The notes under the pieces: generated by a model
What the model saw: the letters and a program-made list of their open reading frames with translations, nothing else
Databases searched by the model: none
Told to the model about the DNA's origin: nothing
Shown: positions 1 to 5,264 of the stretch, piece by piece
Position numbering within the stretch: the first letter of the stretch is position 1
Layout: every line of letters begins with the position of its first letter
Source: an uncultured bacterium
GTDB lineage: Bacteria; Cyanobacteriota; Vampirovibrionia; Gastranaerophilales; Gastranaerophilaceae
Direction: 5' to 3'
NCBI GenBank assembly: GCA_948888345.1
Contig: CAQTPN010000134.1
Location: 1 to 5,264 of the forward strand
Length of the DNA stretch: 5,264 bases
Made by a program: the position numbers and the translations under genes

Positions 1-1
1 T

Positions 2-823
2 AATCAATTTGAAATCAGAATTAAAGCACCGTTTATTACAAAAAATGCAAAAGCCGGACAATTTATAATTTTAAGAACAGATAAAAATTCCGAAAGAATT
101 CCCTTAACAATTGCCGATTACAATAGGGAAACCGAGGAATTGACGATTGTTTATATGGCAGTAGGCTATACAACAAAAAAACTTGCTTCTCTTGAAGTTG
201 GAGATGAAATTGAAGATATCGTAGGTCCCTTGGGACAGCCGACCCATATTGAAAAATACGGTACCGTTGTATGCTTGGCCGGCGGATACGGTGCTGCTCC
301 ATGTTATTTGATTGCAAAAGCATTTAAAGATGCCGGCAATAAGGTTTATATGATTATGGGCGCAAGAAATAAAGACCTTATATTCTGGCAAGATAAAATG
401 AAAGATGCTTGCACGGAACTTTTTATTACAACAGATGATGGCTCCCTGGGGCAAAAAGGTTTTGTTACCGGCGTTATGCAGGAAATCATGAACAAAGAAA
501 CGGTAAACTATGCAATTGCGGTTGGTCCAATGCCAATGATGAAAGCCGTTGCAGACCTTACAAGAGGCAAAGGTATTAAAACAGAAGTATCAATGAATCC
601 TATAATGGTTGATGGAACCGGTATGTGCGGAGCCTGCAGAGTTACCGTCGGTAATGAAGTAAAATTTGCCTGTGTTGACGGCCCCGATTTTGATGCTCAC
701 CTTGTAGATTTTGATGAAGTTATAAACAGAACAAAAATTTACAAAGATTATGAAAAAAGATGTGATGAAACACACTGCAATCTTCAAAAACAAGCCAGAG
801 AATTAGAAAAAACAATGAAATAA
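2..823 (+). CDS. nfnA: NfnA/SudB-type FAD/NAD-binding oxidoreductase subunit (5' partial)
   Basis: Small flavoprotein subunit of the NADH-dependent ferredoxin:NADP+ oxidoreductase / sulfide dehydrogenase type, cytoplasmic. The frame is open to the window edge with 273 residues visible; by comparison with remembered family members roughly 10-15 N-terminal residues are missing. Counting from the codon at base 2, the FAD-binding RIPLT is at residues 32-36, the nucleotide-binding GGYGAAP at about 94-100, and the C-terminal motif DGTGMCGACR starts at D204 with C209, C212 and then C224 (FACVDGPDFD). In characterised NfnA the [2Fe-2S] cluster is held by one Asp and three Cys, which this pattern matches. 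PyrK is a related alternative, but its cysteine motif differs. The partner NfnB is not downstream; it could lie upstream or elsewhere, so the exact reaction is inferred. The tail (about residues 245-273) is charged and has two extra cysteines. Confidence 0.87.
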   Translation, partial: NQFEIRIKAPFITKNAKAGQFIILRTDKNSERIPLTIADYNRETEELTIVYMAVGYTTKKLASLEVGDEIEDIVGPLGQPTHIEKYGTVVCLAGGYGAAPCYLIAKAFKDAGNKVYMIMGARNKDLIFWQDKMKDACTELFITTDDGSLGQKGFVTGVMQEIMNKETVNYAIAVGPMPMMKAVADLTRGKGIKTEVSMNPIMVDGTGMCGACRVTVGNEVKFACVDGPDFDAHLVDFDEVINRTKIYKDYEKRCDETHCNLQKQARELEKTMK

Positions 824-861
824 AAGTATAAGAATAGTTAAAAAAGAAATTGAGGTAAATT

Positions 862-1044
862 ATGTCAAACAACGGTAATATTCCTATTTGTCCATTGATT
901 TCATCAGGAAAAGATATTAATTCTGTATGTGCTCAGGAAAGTTGTGCCTGGTATATCCAAAACCTTAAAACCTGTGCTGTATATGTTATGGCACATAATG
1001 CACTTTTAGATGTTAAAGCAAAACAAGGCGCAAAACAAGAGTAA
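862..1044 (+). CDS. small four-cysteine protein, function unknown
   Basis: A 60-residue protein of unknown function. ATG 862 is preceded by a good Shine-Dalgarno (GAGGT, 852-856, 5-nt spacing), and the frame ends in TAA with a second stop (TAG) directly after, which supports a real gene. It has four cysteines (C10, C23, C28, C38) in the order [27 protein letters not shown]. The spacing C-x12-C-x4-C-x9-C, with the C-A-W-Y element, looks like a small metal-binding (Zn or Fe-S) module similar to short uncharacterised Cys proteins of anaerobes; this is pattern recognition, not a database match. No signal peptide or membrane segment is seen, so it is probably cytoplasmic. It sits 38 nt after the flavoprotein gene and 37 nt before leuC, both of which encode Fe-S proteins, so a link to redox or cluster handling is possible but unproven. 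Confidence 0.8.
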   Translation: MSNNGNIPICPLISSGKDINSVCAQESCAWYIQNLKTCAVYVMAHNALLDVKAKQGAKQE

Positions 1045-1066
1045 TAGAGATTTTAGACAAATTTAC

Positions 1067-1072
1067 AAGGAG
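1067..1072 (+). promoter_or_regulatory. ribosome binding site that fixes the leuC start
   Basis: AAGGAG lies 9 nt before ATG 1082. The reading frame is also open further upstream, with an ATG at 1010 inside the preceding gene, but that codon has no comparable site and would add 24 residues unlike any LeuC N-terminus. This site therefore decides the start at 1082. Confidence 0.85.
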
Positions 1073-1081
1073 AACAAAAGC

Positions 1082-2347
1082 ATGTCAAGACCAATGACAA
1101 TAACTGAAAAAATTTTTGCAGCTCATGCCGGCAAAGAAGAAGTTAAAGCAGGAGATTTAATCAGTGCAAAAGTTGATATTACTTTAGCAAATGATATTAC
1201 AGGCCCTGTTGCAATTAATGAATTTAGAAAAATTGGTGTTGACAAGGTTTTTGACCCTGAAAGATGTGTTTTTGTTCCGGACCATTTTGTGCCTAATAAA
1301 GATATTAAATCAGCAGAGCAAGTGAATTTAATCAGGAAATTTGCCCGCGAAATGGGATTGAAATTTTTCTTTGAAGTAGGTCGAATGGGAATTGAACACG
1401 CACTTTTACCTGATAGCGGAATTGTTACTGCGGGTGATTTAATAATAGGGGCTGATTCTCACACTTGCACTTATGGTGCTCTCGGTGCTTTTTCAACAGG
1501 TGTAGGTTCAACAGATTTGGCATGTGCTATGGCATCAGGCGAAACCTGGTTCAAGGTGCCATCTGCCATTAAGGTTGAATTTAACGGCAAATTAAACAAA
1601 TGGGTGAGTGCTAAAGATTTAGTACTGCATTTGATTGGTGATATTGGTGTGGATGGCGCGTTGTATAAGACTCTTGAAATAACAGGAAGTGCAATTTCAG
1701 AAATGCCAATGGACGGCAGATTCACAATCTGTAATATGGCAATTGAAGCTGGTGCTAAAAACGGCATAATTCCTCCCGACAAAATTACCGAGGAATACTT
1801 AAAGGGACGCTCCATTAGACCATATAAATTCTATACATCTGACCCTGATGCAGAATATGAAAGAGTAATAAAATATGATGTAGCAGACATTGAGCCTACC
1901 GTTGCCTTCCCGCATTTACCTGAAAATACAAAACCTATAAGTAAAGTAGGGAATGTTGAAATTAATCAGGTAGTAATCGGAAGCTGTACAAACGGCAGAC
2001 TTTCCGATTTAAAAATCGCTGCAGATATTTTAAGAGGCAAAAAAGTTCATAAGAATGTGCGTTTGATTGTATTCCCCGGAACTCAAGATATCTACCTGAA
2101 AGCAATTGAGCTTGGATATGTTCAAACAATAGTTGAGGCGGAAGGTGCAGTATCAACTCCGACCTGCGGACCTTGTCTTGGCGGACACGCCGGAATATTA
2201 GCAAAAGGTGAACGTGCCGTTTCCACAACAAACAGAAACTTTGTAGGCCGTATGGGACATCCTGAATCAGAAGTATATCTGGCATCACCTGCGGTTGCTG
2301 CTGCAAGTGCAATCTTAGGAAGAATTGCAAGTCCTGAAGAATTATAA
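1082..2347 (+). CDS. leuC: 3-isopropylmalate dehydratase large subunit (LeuC)
   Basis: Catalytic large subunit of isopropylmalate isomerase, which interconverts 2- and 3-isopropylmalate in leucine synthesis together with LeuD. The 421 residues match the shorter type-2 (HacA/clostridial-like) LeuC subfamily in length. The aconitase-fold motifs are intact: [23 protein letters not shown] from residue 123, IGSCTNGR with C302, and [11 protein letters not shown] with C362 and C365; these three cysteines are the [4Fe-4S] ligands. [14 protein letters not shown] (381-394) and the C-terminal SPEEL are also typical. The [13 protein letters not shown] segment (101-113) is the form I recall from clostridial LeuC. 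Homoaconitase large subunit (HacA) is the main alternative. leuD is not next to it: the following gene is a nitrilase-family hydrolase, 16 nt away. The small subunit must be encoded elsewhere or upstream. Confidence 0.95.
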   Translation: MSRPMTITEKIFAAHAGKEEVKAGDLISAKVDITLANDITGPVAINEFRKIGVDKVFDPERCVFVPDHFVPNKDIKSAEQVNLIRKFAREMGLKFFFEVGRMGIEHALLPDSGIVTAGDLIIGADSHTCTYGALGAFSTGVGSTDLACAMASGETWFKVPSAIKVEFNGKLNKWVSAKDLVLHLIGDIGVDGALYKTLEITGSAISEMPMDGRFTICNMAIEAGAKNGIIPPDKITEEYLKGRSIRPYKFYTSDPDAEYERVIKYDVADIEPTVAFPHLPENTKPISKVGNVEINQVVIGSCTNGRLSDLKIAADILRGKKVHKNVRLIVFPGTQDIYLKAIELGYVQTIVEAEGAVSTPTCGPCLGGHAGILAKGERAVSTTNRNFVGRMGHPESEVYLASPAVAAASAILGRIASPEEL

Positions 2348-2350
2348 GGA
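2346..2350 (+). promoter_or_regulatory. ribosome binding site overlapping the leuC stop codon
   Basis: AAGGA shares its first two bases with the TAA stop of leuC and lies 13 nt before ATG 2364, a rather long spacing. No better site is seen for this start. The overlap suggests that ribosomes ending leuC help to start the next gene. Confidence 0.55.
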
Positions 2351-2363
2351 ATAATAAAAGTCA

Positions 2364-3227
2364 ATGTTAAAAAATATTCTGGCAATTCAGATGAATTCCG
2401 TTATTGGAGATTACAAAGCTAATTGCAATAAGGTTTTAGCATTAATTTCAAAATTTTATAACAACAATAAAACTTCAAAATTACCGGATATAATTTTCCT
2501 GCCCGAAGTTTGGACTCTTGGCTGGTATACAGATTGCTTTAGAGAATGTGCAAAAGAAAATTCCGATACTGTTAAATTCTTATCAAATATTGCCAAAAAA
2601 TATGATGTTAATATCGTAGGGGGCTCATACATAAGGGAAAAAAACGGCATTTATAAAAACTCCTGCCCCATTATAGATAGAAACGGCAGATTATGCGGAA
2701 TTTACGATAAAATCCACCTGTATTCTCCGGATGGCGAAGCTGATGCCGTAAGTTCCGGAGACACTCCTTTAATTGTCGATATTGAAGGATTAAAAATCGG
2801 GCTTTCCATCTGCTACGATATAAGATTCCCTGAATTATTCAGAAGTTATATTTCAGACAAAAACAGGCCGGATTTACTTATAAACCTTTCCGCATGGCCA
2901 AAAACAAGACGCGCGCAATACGATGCAATGGCAAAGTCAAGGGCTGTTGAAAATCAGTCTTATTTTCTGGCACTTTCTCAAACAGGATTAATAAAAAATA
3001 ATATATATAATTCAGGTTTTTCAAGCCTAACGGCACCATTAGGAGAAACTGTTTCCATATTAAATGAAGATGAGGGCTTTATATTTGAAACAATTGACAC
3101 TGATATTGTTTCAAATATAAGAAAAACTTATCCCAATTTAGATAACAAAAAAGTTAATAATTTTGGATTTTATCCGAATTTTATAAGTGTAAATTCTAAA
3201 AAAGAAGCGAAGGTGAATTTATGTTGA
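2364..3227 (+). CDS. carbon-nitrogen hydrolase (nitrilase superfamily), probably omega-amidase-like
   Basis: A 287-residue cytoplasmic amidase of the nitrilase superfamily. The catalytic Glu-Lys-Cys triad is visible: E48 in FLPEVW, K116 in YDKIHLY, and C150 in SICYDIRFPELFR. E125 in the loop after the lysine corresponds to the family's second glutamate. The AWPKTRR segment (177-183) and the AKSRAVENQSYF segment (190-201) are also conserved in the family. The LPE-V-W-T-x-G and CYDIRFPE forms are closest, from memory, to the Nit2/MtnU (YkrU) omega-amidases, which hydrolyse 2-oxoglutaramate or the methionine-salvage analogue; the substrate here is inferred. No methionine-salvage gene is nearby to support MtnU specifically. 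The N-terminus (LAIQMNSVIGD) is typical of the family, which supports ATG 2364. The last 7 nt overlap the dacB start (ATGTTGA), suggesting translational coupling. Confidence 0.9.
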   Translation: MLKNILAIQMNSVIGDYKANCNKVLALISKFYNNNKTSKLPDIIFLPEVWTLGWYTDCFRECAKENSDTVKFLSNIAKKYDVNIVGGSYIREKNGIYKNSCPIIDRNGRLCGIYDKIHLYSPDGEADAVSSGDTPLIVDIEGLKIGLSICYDIRFPELFRSYISDKNRPDLLINLSAWPKTRRAQYDAMAKSRAVENQSYFLALSQTGLIKNNIYNSGFSSLTAPLGETVSILNEDEGFIFETIDTDIVSNIRKTYPNLDNKKVNNFGFYPNFISVNSKKEAKVNLC

Positions 3228-3283
3228 AAAAAATTCTTTTTCTTTGCGTTGTTTTTTTAAATATTTCCATCGCATCATTTGCT
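3221..3283 (+). other. signal peptide of DacB
   Basis: Residues 1-21: basic start (MLKK), hydrophobic core ILFLCVVFLNISIA, and a likely signal peptidase I site after S-F-A (cleavage between A21 and S22). C9 lies within the core and is not a lipobox, so a lipoprotein is unlikely. Cleavage position is inferred by eye. Confidence 0.75.
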
Positions 3284-4633
3284 TCTTTATCAATTCCCGT
3301 AAACGATGCTATTGATAATACGGGGCTTGGACGAAATTCGGTTATTTCCGTTACTATAAAAGATTTAGATACAAATGACACCTTATATTCTAAGCACCAG
3401 AACACTTATTTAAATCCTGCTTCTTCACTAAAAGTTTTCACAATGGCAGCAGCACTTGATGCTCTTGGTGATAAATATCATTTTGAAACAATAATTTATA
3501 TAGATGCAGATAAAAATCTATATCTAAAACTAGGTGCCGACCCGTTATTTACATCTGCCAATCTTGATGAATTAATTAAAACATTAAAAAAGGTATACGT
3601 CGGTAAAATTAAGAATTTTTACATTGATGACACCGTGATAGATAAGATTTATTATCCTGACGGTTGGGCTGCAGATGATTTTTGGCCCAATTCTCCAAAA
3701 ATATCTCCGTATATTATTGATAATAACACCGTAAAAGTTACGTTTTCAATTCTAAAAGAAAAGAATGATGTAAAAATTTCCCAAAAAAATGACTATAAAT
3801 TCTCTTTTATAAATGAGCTTCAAATCTCCGATAAAACAAATATTATTCCATCATTAAACTATGGAGAAAATTCAGGCATTGTATCTTTAAGAGGTACTAT
3901 TTCGGATGATTTAACCAAAGAATTTCCTGTACTTGATACGGCACAATTTTTTAATTGTAAATTGAGAAAGACACTTGATAATAACGAAATATCTTATTCG
4001 AAGCCTTTTTATCAAAAACGGACTCCTGCCGGTGCAAAAAGAATTGCCTCTTATAGAAGACCCGTTAGAGAAGTTATGTCGCATATTTTAAAAACAAGTG
4101 ATAATTTTTCAACAGAAGTCACATTCAAATTGGCCGGCGGAATTTGGGCAAAAGAAAATAGTGAATACATAGAAAAAGCATATCAAACTTCCAATAAAAA
4201 CAATAAAACCGCTCCTTTTGGGACTTTCGAAAATGCCAAAGAAATGTTTTTTGATTACTACAAAAAAGCGGGGCTTATTACGGAAGATGACAAAATAAAT
4301 CTTTCGGATGCATCCGGAGTTTCAAGGTATAACGCTTTTACTACAAAATGGATGTCAGAAGCATTGGTTTATCTTAATCAAAATTCTAAAATTAAAGACT
4401 ATATGATAACTTCAAATGAAGGGACCTTAAGCAGAAGAATGCGCGAACTTGAAGGAGCTTTACGCGCCAAAACAGGAACTATTTTTGGTGTAAGTTCACT
4501 TACGGGATATTTAACTTCAAAAAATAATAAAAATTATGCTTTTTCAATTATTATACAAAATTTCGGCGTGCGCCCCTCCGTTGTAAAAGGTTTAGAAGAT
4601 GATATAATTTACGGGATTTATTTTGCAGATTAG
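3221..4633 (+). CDS. dacB: D-alanyl-D-alanine carboxypeptidase/endopeptidase, PBP4 type (peptidase S13)
   Basis: An exported low-molecular-weight penicillin-binding protein that trims or cleaves peptide cross-links in peptidoglycan outside the membrane. Its 470 residues are close to the usual S13 length. All three penicillin-fold motifs are present: SxxK at S68-K71 (NPASSLK, with S68 the acylated serine), SxN at S293-N295 in LKTSDNFSTEV, and KTG at K417-G419 in RAKTGT. The LSDASGVSRYN segment (361-371) is the family's DGSGLSR element with Gly changed to Ala. The long stretch between SxxK and SxN is the S13 insertion region, including GADPLFT (105-111). ATG 3221 has an AAGGTG site at 3210-3215 and opens directly into a signal peptide. 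It overlaps the upstream hydrolase by 7 nt and the downstream membrane gene by 11 nt. Function is confident from the motifs; the balance of carboxy- and endopeptidase activity cannot be read from sequence. Confidence 0.95.
   Translation: MLKKILFLCVVFLNISIASFASLSIPVNDAIDNTGLGRNSVISVTIKDLDTNDTLYSKHQNTYLNPASSLKVFTMAAALDALGDKYHFETIIYIDADKNLYLKLGADPLFTSANLDELIKTLKKVYVGKIKNFYIDDTVIDKIYYPDGWAADDFWPNSPKISPYIIDNNTVKVTFSILKEKNDVKISQKNDYKFSFINELQISDKTNIIPSLNYGENSGIVSLRGTISDDLTKEFPVLDTAQFFNCKLRKTLDNNEISYSKPFYQKRTPAGAKRIASYRRPVREVMSHILKTSDNFSTEVTFKLAGGIWAKENSEYIEKAYQTSNKNNKTAPFGTFENAKEMFFDYYKKAGLITEDDKINLSDASGVSRYNAFTTKWMSEALVYLNQNSKIKDYMITSNEGTLSRRMRELEGALRAKTGTIFGVSSLTGYLTSKNNKNYAFSIIIQNFGVRPSVVKGLEDDIIYGIYFAD
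4613..4616 (+). promoter_or_regulatory. weak ribosome binding site for a TTG start
   Basis: GGGA lies 6 nt before TTG 4623, inside the end of dacB. The frame is closed by TAA at 4605-4607, and the first in-frame ATG falls within the second membrane segment, so TTG 4623 is the best start. Coupling to dacB termination at 4631-4633 probably aids initiation. Confidence 0.5.
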
Positions 4634-5264
4634 AATTCTTTTAGCTATTTTATTTCAATTTCTCATTCTTCTTATTTTTATATGTTTGGCAATTAATTTT
4701 ATTATTAAATGTATAAATTTCTGCATTGAAACAAATTCCGATTATTCAAGCTTTTTATTGAATAGTATAGCTTTTTCTATACTATTTGCAACATTTATTA
4801 TTATGCTGTCTGTTATTATAATAAATAGTTTACGAAAAACTTTAAAACACCCCGAAGAATTTTCAAATTCGGATAATATTTTATCAAAATTTATAGGAAA
4901 TAATTTATCAGGCAACGCACATTATTCATATCACAGATGTTTGGATAAAAATCTGCTTAAAATTTTAGATGATATCGGCAAAGAAACTAACATATACCCG
5001 GAGCTTTTTATTCTGGACAGTTTTATTTTTACAATATTTTCCTTAGGATACAACGTAAAAAAATCTAAAATTTTTATAACAAAGGGGCTTATAAAAATTT
5101 TAAACAAAGAAGAATTAAAAGCGGTTTTACTCCAGCAGACAGGCCTTATTAAAAATCAAGATACGGCTTATTTTTGTTATCTTTCATGTTTTGTCCGCAT
5201 TTATCTGAAAATTGCAAATGCTTTTTCTGATATATTTATTTTCTCAATAATTACACCCGTTATA
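4623..5264 (+). CDS. M56/M48 metallopeptidase-like membrane protein lacking the HExxH zinc site (3' partial)
   Basis: 214 residues are visible and the frame stays open to the window edge. Two hydrophobic segments (about residues 5-28 and 44-67) are followed by a polar, probably cytoplasmic, region and the start of another hydrophobic stretch near 201-214. Residues 129-180 resemble the core of M56 (BlaR1/MecR1-like) or M48 (HtpX-like) zinc peptidases: FILDSF, then SLGYNVKKSKIFITKGLIKIL, then NKEELKAVLL followed by IKNQD. In active relatives AVL is followed by (A/L)HExxH and then I-x-x-x-D. Here the five residues are Q171-Q172-T173-G174-L175, so both zinc-binding histidines and the catalytic glutamate are absent. 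The flanks align on both sides without a frame change, so this is substitution rather than a frameshift. It overlaps dacB by 11 nt. I favour M56 over M48, weakly. The role is unknown: a non-catalytic sensor or partner is possible. Base composition is much more AT-rich than the first gene. Confidence 0.7.
   Translation, partial: MQIRILLAILFQFLILLIFICLAINFIIKCINFCIETNSDYSSFLLNSIAFSILFATFIIMLSVIIINSLRKTLKHPEEFSNSDNILSKFIGNNLSGNAHYSYHRCLDKNLLKILDDIGKETNIYPELFILDSFIFTIFSLGYNVKKSKIFITKGLIKILNKEELKAVLLQQTGLIKNQDTAYFCYLSCFVRIYLKIANAFSDIFIFSIITPVI
4761..4786. repeat. perfect 10-bp inverted repeat inside the membrane-protein gene
   Basis: AATAGTATAG (4761-4770) and its exact reverse complement CTATACTATT (4777-4786) flank a 6-nt spacer, CTTTTT. 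Two G-U wobble pairs could lengthen the RNA stem by 2 bp. It covers codons for residues 47-55, in the second membrane segment. No T-tract follows, so it is not a standard terminator. Function unknown. Confidence 0.85.
5066..5102. repeat. perfect 14-bp inverted repeat inside the membrane-protein gene
   Basis: TAAAATTTTTATAA (5066-5079) and its exact reverse complement (5089-5102) flank a 9-nt spacer, CAAAGGGGC. The arms are entirely A/T and the loop holds most of the G/C. It encodes SKIFITKGLIKIL, just upstream of the degenerate zinc site. As RNA it would form a long A-U stem with a G-rich loop. Whether it has a role or arises from AT-rich coding of Ile/Phe/Lys/Leu is unknown. Confidence 0.85.
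5133..5147 (+). other. degenerate HExxH site (QQTGL)
   Basis: Codons CAG CAG ACA GGC CTT stand where active M48/M56 relatives have H-E-x-x-H. Each of the three key positions is one base change from a canonical codon (CAT or CAC to CAG, GAG to CAG, CAT to CTT). The preceding EELKAVLL and the following IKNQD are retained. Confidence 0.65.

Noticed and set aside
140..823. TTG at 140 as the start of the NfnA-type gene
   Set aside because: The frame is open to the left edge, and the upstream codons encode the family's FAD-binding region (GQFIILRTD, RIPLT), so the gene begins before the window.
2..823. PyrK (dihydroorotate dehydrogenase electron-transfer subunit)
   Set aside because: The C-terminal motif DGTGMCGACR...FACVDGP is the NfnA/SudB form; PyrK has a different four-cysteine arrangement and no pyrimidine genes are nearby.
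1010..1081. ATG 1010 as the leuC start
   Set aside because: It lies inside the small Cys protein gene, lacks a good ribosome binding site and adds a Lys/Asn-rich extension unlike LeuC; ATG 1082 has AAGGAG and the usual N-terminus.
1471..2385. Long open frames on the minus strand opposite leuC (1471-1815, 1962-2330, 2122-2385)
   Set aside because: They are antisense to a well-conserved gene, overlap one another and show no recognisable domain or convincing start signal.
4761..4803. Rho-independent terminator at the 4761-4786 inverted repeat
   Set aside because: The stem is AT-rich, no T-run follows it, and it lies inside an open coding frame.
5120..5160. Frameshift explaining loss of the HExxH motif
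   Set aside because: Family-like residues continue in the same frame on both sides (EELKAVLL and IKNQD), so base substitutions explain it better.
1..5264. CRISPR arrays, tRNAs, insertion sequences, toxin-antitoxin or phage genes
   Set aside because: No regularly spaced repeats, cloverleaf-like sequence, transposase or phage-like protein was seen; coding sequence fills nearly the whole window.

Overview
The window is a single-strand run of six genes, all on the + strand, from an AT-rich bacterium. The first and last genes are cut by the window edges. The NfnA-type flavoprotein points to anaerobic, ferredoxin-linked metabolism. The LeuC resembles the clostridial type. An exported S13-family DD-peptidase points to a peptidoglycan-containing, probably diderm, cell. 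A low-GC gut-type anaerobe fits, for example a non-photosynthetic cyanobacterial (Vampirovibrionia/Gastranaerophilales-like) or clostridia-related lineage, but no rRNA or marker gene is present to settle it.

Layout: (1) the 3' part of an NfnA/SudB-type FAD/NAD-binding subunit with a C-terminal [2Fe-2S] motif (2-823); (2) a 60-residue four-cysteine protein of unknown function (862-1044); (3) leuC, the 3-isopropylmalate dehydratase large subunit (1082-2347), not followed by leuD; (4) a nitrilase-superfamily carbon-nitrogen hydrolase, probably omega-amidase-like (2364-3227); (5) dacB, an exported D-Ala-D-Ala carboxypeptidase/endopeptidase (PBP4, S13) (3221-4633); (6) the 5' part of a multi-pass membrane protein that resembles M56 (BlaR1-like) or M48 zinc peptidases (4623-5264).

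The genes are tightly packed: gaps of 38, 37 and 16 nt, then overlaps of 7 and 11 nt. I see no promoter or terminator between them, so they are probably co-transcribed, with the last three translationally coupled. No stretch over 300 bases lacks a gene. Functionally the first four genes are central metabolism (redox, leucine synthesis, amide hydrolysis) and the last two concern the cell envelope.

The most unusual item is the last gene. It keeps the sequence flanking an HExxH zinc site, but the site itself reads QQTGL, so it looks like a catalytically dead metallopeptidase homologue coupled to a penicillin-binding protein. The same gene is very AT-rich (about 24% G+C in bases 4681-5100 by my count, against about 42% in bases 181-540) and carries two long perfect inverted repeats inside its coding sequence.
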